A stretch of 5,983 nucleotides of DNA from Chlorobiota bacterium (GTDB taxonomy: Bacteria > Bacteroidota > Bacteroidia > Bacteroidales > B39-G9), in the NCBI GenBank assembly GCA_030632095.1, contig DAOVJU010000234.1:1-5983 (forward strand), read 5' to 3'. Positions 5,115 to 5,983 of this stretch are shown in pieces (positions within the stretch are counted from its first letter, which is position 1; every line of letters begins with the position of its first letter). A program made the position numbers and the translations under genes. Under the pieces are notes generated by a model that saw only the letters and a program-made list of their open reading frames with translations, ran no database searches and was not told where the DNA came from.

Positions 5115-5597
5115 ATGACTGAAATAGTTTATTTTGCCGGAGGTTGTTTCCGGGGAACTGAATATCAATTTAAAAAAGTAGATGGTGTAAGATCAACCAG
5201 TGTTGGCTTCACAGGCGGACATGTAAAAAATCCGTCTTATCGGGAAGTGTGTAACAAAACTACCGGACACGCAGAAGTTGTAGAAGTGGTTTATGATCCC
5301 CAAAAAGTTAGCTATGAGAAATTGGCAAAACTGTTTTTCGAAATTCATGATTTCACACAAGTTAACCGTCAGGGGCCGGATGTTGGAGAACAATACAGAA
5401 CAGAAATTTTTTATACCAGTGAAGAACAAAAAGAAATATCACAAAAGTTGACAGAACTGCTTAGGAATATGGGCTATGATGTTGTAACCCAACTTACAAA
5501 AGCAACAGAATATTATTTAGCTGAAGATTATCACCAGGATTATTATTCTAAAAATGAGTCCACTCCATATTGTCAAATTTATAAAAAGATTTTTTAA
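5115..5597 (+). CDS. msrA: peptide methionine-S-sulfoxide reductase, with Trp-to-Arg change beside the catalytic Cys
   Basis: The enzyme reduces the S-form of methionine sulfoxide in proteins back to methionine. Family features are A-G-G-C11-F (8-12) with the nucleophilic Cys11, E16, G-F-T-G-G (31-35), G-H-A-E54-V-V-E-V (51-58), F-F-E-I-H-D (74-79), N-R-Q-G-P-D-V-G-E-Q-Y94-R (84-95), A-E-D-Y-H-Q-D-Y (136-143) and P-Y-C153 near the end, the likely resolving cysteine. At 160 residues it is a compact MsrA without a signal peptide, so it acts in the cytoplasm. The normally near-invariant G-C-F-W-G reads G-C-F-R-G. Arg13 is encoded by CGG at 5151-5153, one base from TGG. The tryptophan lines the methyl-binding pocket, so activity or substrate range may differ. 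No MsrB is in view. It is likely co-transcribed with the upstream barrel gene. Confidence 0.93.
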   Translation: MTEIVYFAGGCFRGTEYQFKKVDGVRSTSVGFTGGHVKNPSYREVCNKTTGHAEVVEVVYDPQKVSYEKLAKLFFEIHDFTQVNRQGPDVGEQYRTEIFYTSEEQKEISQKLTELLRNMGYDVVTQLTKATEYYLAEDYHQDYYSKNESTPYCQIYKKIF

Positions 5598-5616
5598 GAG
5601 GCTCACCAAAAATTTT

Positions 5617-5656
5617 TCAGGTAATTTGATACATTTGTCAATGAAATTTTACCTGA
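5617..5656. repeat. 8-bp inverted repeat spanning the promoter of the last gene
   Basis: TCAGGTAA (5617-5624) and TTACCTGA (5649-5656) are perfect inverse copies separated by 24 bases. The symmetry centre falls at the end of the TACATTTG promoter element, and the right arm ends one base before the ATG at 5658. It could be a split operator or, as RNA, a fold hiding the start codon. However, the left arm would lie upstream of the predicted transcript start, which favours a DNA-level role or read-through from msrA. Confidence 0.4.
5630..5637 (+). promoter_or_regulatory. probable -7 promoter element of the MauE/DoxX-like gene
   Basis: TACATTTG matches the Bacteroidota -7 consensus TAnnTTTG exactly, 20 bases before the ATG at 5658. 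This would give a short leader of around 15 bases. No good TTTG -33 element is found at the usual 19-21 base distance; only an AT-rich AAAAATTTTT lies between 5608 and 5617. Confidence 0.42.
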
Positions 5657-5657
5657 T

Positions 5658-5983
5658 ATGAATTTTGTAAGAAGCAGCTTATTTAGTCGAATATTGTCCA
5701 TTTTAATCGGATCAATATTTATCATTTCTGCCATTCTCAAACAACTTTCCGTAGATACCTTCGAAATTTATATTTATAGTTTAAACCTGTTTAGTTTTAA
5801 TTTAGCTACCTTACTTGCAAGACTTATTATTAGTTTTGAGTTTTTGCTGGGAGTGTTGTGTATCTTTAATTTTTATCGAAGAATAGTTAAGCTCACCATT
5901 ATATTCACCCTGATTATTTTCTCAGTTTTCTTATTTATCCTGTTTGCAATTGGCAATGAAGATACTTGTAATTGTTTGCATAA
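5658..5983 (+). CDS. MauE/DoxX-like integral membrane protein (partial, N-terminal 108 aa)
   Basis: The ATG at 5658 opens a frame that runs off the right edge without a stop. The first part, L-S-I-L-I-G-S-I-F-I-I-S-A-I-L-K (about 13-28), is the membrane helix with the F-x-x-S-A-x-x-K signature of the MauE/DoxX redox-associated membrane family. A second helix follows around residues 48-70 (with L-I-I-S-F-E-F-L-L-G-V), and a third around 77-97. The frame then reads N-E-D-T-C-N-C just before the edge, like the C-x-C motif after helix three in Bacteroidota members. These proteins often sit beside thioredoxin-like or vitamin K epoxide reductase-like proteins and are thought to pass electrons across the inner membrane. 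The neighbouring msrA also suggests a redox setting, but the separate promoter candidate argues against tight coupling. Confidence 0.75.
   Translation, partial: MNFVRSSLFSRILSILIGSIFIISAILKQLSVDTFEIYIYSLNLFSFNLATLLARLIISFEFLLGVLCIFNFYRRIVKLTIIFTLIIFSVFLFILFAIGNEDTCNCLH

Noticed and set aside
5193..5429. Minus-strand open frame inside msrA
   Set aside because: It lies wholly opposite conserved MsrA motifs and has no recognisable features of its own.

Overview
The window is AT-rich DNA from a member of the Bacteroidota. Supporting signs are exported proteins with signal peptides ending in A-Q or S-Q, a DUF3857/transglutaminase-like protein, a DUF2490 barrel, promoter elements of the TAnnTTTG type and almost no strong Shine-Dalgarno sites. 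The exact genus cannot be told from the sequence.

Layout. Positions 1-278 hold the 3' end of an unrecognised gene. It is followed closely by a small exported hypothetical protein (289-684). Positions 685-1992 form an accessory patch. It starts with a short palindrome-bounded element (701-851) that carries what looks like the first codons of a REP-associated tyrosine transposase (RAYT, Y1 family). Next comes a toxin-antitoxin operon on the minus strand (antitoxin 1440-1210, ParE/RelE-like toxin 1210-914) with a likely promoter near 1570. Two plain inverted repeats follow (1631-1663 and 1678-1720). The patch ends with a second palindromic element (1721-1930), whose ends are an ungapped, structure-conserving inverted repeat around a RAYT C-terminal remnant.

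From 1993 to the end the content looks like ordinary chromosome, all on the plus strand. It holds a 739-residue exported DUF3857/transglutaminase-like protein that lacks the catalytic cysteine, a 232-residue DUF2490 outer-membrane barrel protein, an MsrA-type methionine sulfoxide reductase with an unusual Trp-to-Arg change next to the catalytic cysteine, and the start of a MauE/DoxX-like membrane protein that runs off the window. The last gene has its own promoter candidate, centred in an inverted repeat. MsrA and the MauE/DoxX-like protein could share a redox theme, but nothing in the sequence proves a link.

I see no large undescribed multi-gene system. The most interesting structure is the pair of decayed RAYT/REP elements on either side of the toxin-antitoxin operon, particularly the covarying double hairpins at 1721-1930.
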